A stretch of 64,000 nucleotides of DNA from Prolixibacteraceae bacterium (lineage in GTDB: Bacteria > Bacteroidota > Bacteroidia > Bacteroidales > Prolixibacteraceae). A program made the position numbers and the translations under genes. The notes beneath the pieces are model-generated. The model was not told where the DNA came from. It worked only from the letters and a program-made list of their open reading frames with translations, and made no database searches. This document shows, piece after piece, positions 63,730 to 64,000 of this stretch (within the stretch, counting starts at the first letter, position 1; each line of letters starts with the position of its first letter). The DNA lies in NCBI GenBank assembly GCA_019856515.1, contig CP082230.1:2046001-2110000 (forward strand). The letters are read 5' to 3'.

Positions 63730-64000
63730 ATTTACATCTATTCACAAAACAAATAGACACTACTATTTCAAATATAACCTCAAACAAACCACTCAACAAA
63801 CTATTAAACAACATATTAGACACACTACAACTATATTAATATTTTTAAATACATATAAACAAAATAGCATATAATTATGATTAGAGAACTGTATTAGTTA
63901 TCTATATCACTCTACTTCTAACCTCTATTTTATCTCTTTGTACCCCCTAATCAGACACCTTAAAGTGACCTTATTCGACTCTCCTTCGTGTTTCCTTCGT
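63730..64000. other. Intergenic sequence, with an 11-bp-period repeat at the window edge
   Basis: No gene is visible on either strand. The last 30 bp show an 11-bp period (TTATTCGACTC, TCCTTCGTGTT, TCCTTCGT) that runs off the window. Confidence 0.4.

Overview
The window is AT-rich DNA from a member of the Bacteroidota, probably a marine or sediment polysaccharide degrader of the Marinilabiliales/Prolixibacteraceae type (the phylum is well supported; the family is a guess from gene style). The evidence for the phylum is C-terminal type IX secretion (T9SS) sorting domains on three surface proteins, promoter -7 boxes of the form TAnnTTTG, weak or absent Shine-Dalgarno sequences, a BtuB/BtuG-type vitamin B12 locus, and a secreted GH18 enzyme beside a formylglycine sulfatase.

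Layout. 1-3334: the end of a LamG-GH18 T9SS-secreted enzyme and a sulfatase. 3352-4623: an intact IS5-type insertion sequence with matched ends and a TTTA target duplication. 4680-35095: a complete 30.4-kb tailed (siphovirus-type) prophage inserted in tRNA-Pro(GGG), bounded by 44-bp repeats. From left to right it carries a three-gene accessory cassette (TIGR04255 type), a decayed repressor remnant, an exported-protein gene, an S24 repressor with a divergent early promoter, small early genes, a replication-initiator/HNH fusion, the terminase-portal-protease-capsid block, head-tail connectors, a tail module with a likely -1 ribosomal frameshift, tape measure and fibres, lysis genes, an orphan adenine methylase and the integrase. 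Two separate reverse-strand gene islands (18846-19037 and 20543-21895) interrupt the late operon. 35128-41455: intergenic 11-bp repeat arrays, a transposase remnant, an EptA-type phosphoethanolamine transferase, aminoacyl-histidine dipeptidase, an HdeD-type membrane protein and an unknown exported protein. 41733-44321: ClpB.

44424-58979 is a vitamin B12 capture locus. Two cobalamin riboswitches lie back to back (50305-50497 minus, 50889-51080 plus). The minus one leads an operon for a T9SS surface protein, a BtuB-like TonB receptor and a BtuG-like surface lipoprotein. The plus one leads a single gene for a 2565-residue T9SS-secreted protein with two adhesin domains, repeated BNR-N/CUB-like modules, a parallel beta-helix and a DUF4465 domain, the domain type I associate with BtuH cobalamin-binding proteins. 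I regard this giant riboswitch-controlled protein as the most novel item in the window. The natural reading is that the giant protein and the T9SS protein capture cobamides at the cell surface and pass them to BtuG/BtuB; no inner-membrane transporter genes are in the window.

59212-64000: a GH5-like secreted glycosidase, then a four-gene minus-strand operon (ABC ATPase, permease, YtrA-like GntR regulator, membrane-anchored propeller protein) preceded by 13-bp tandem repeats that look like the regulator's operators.
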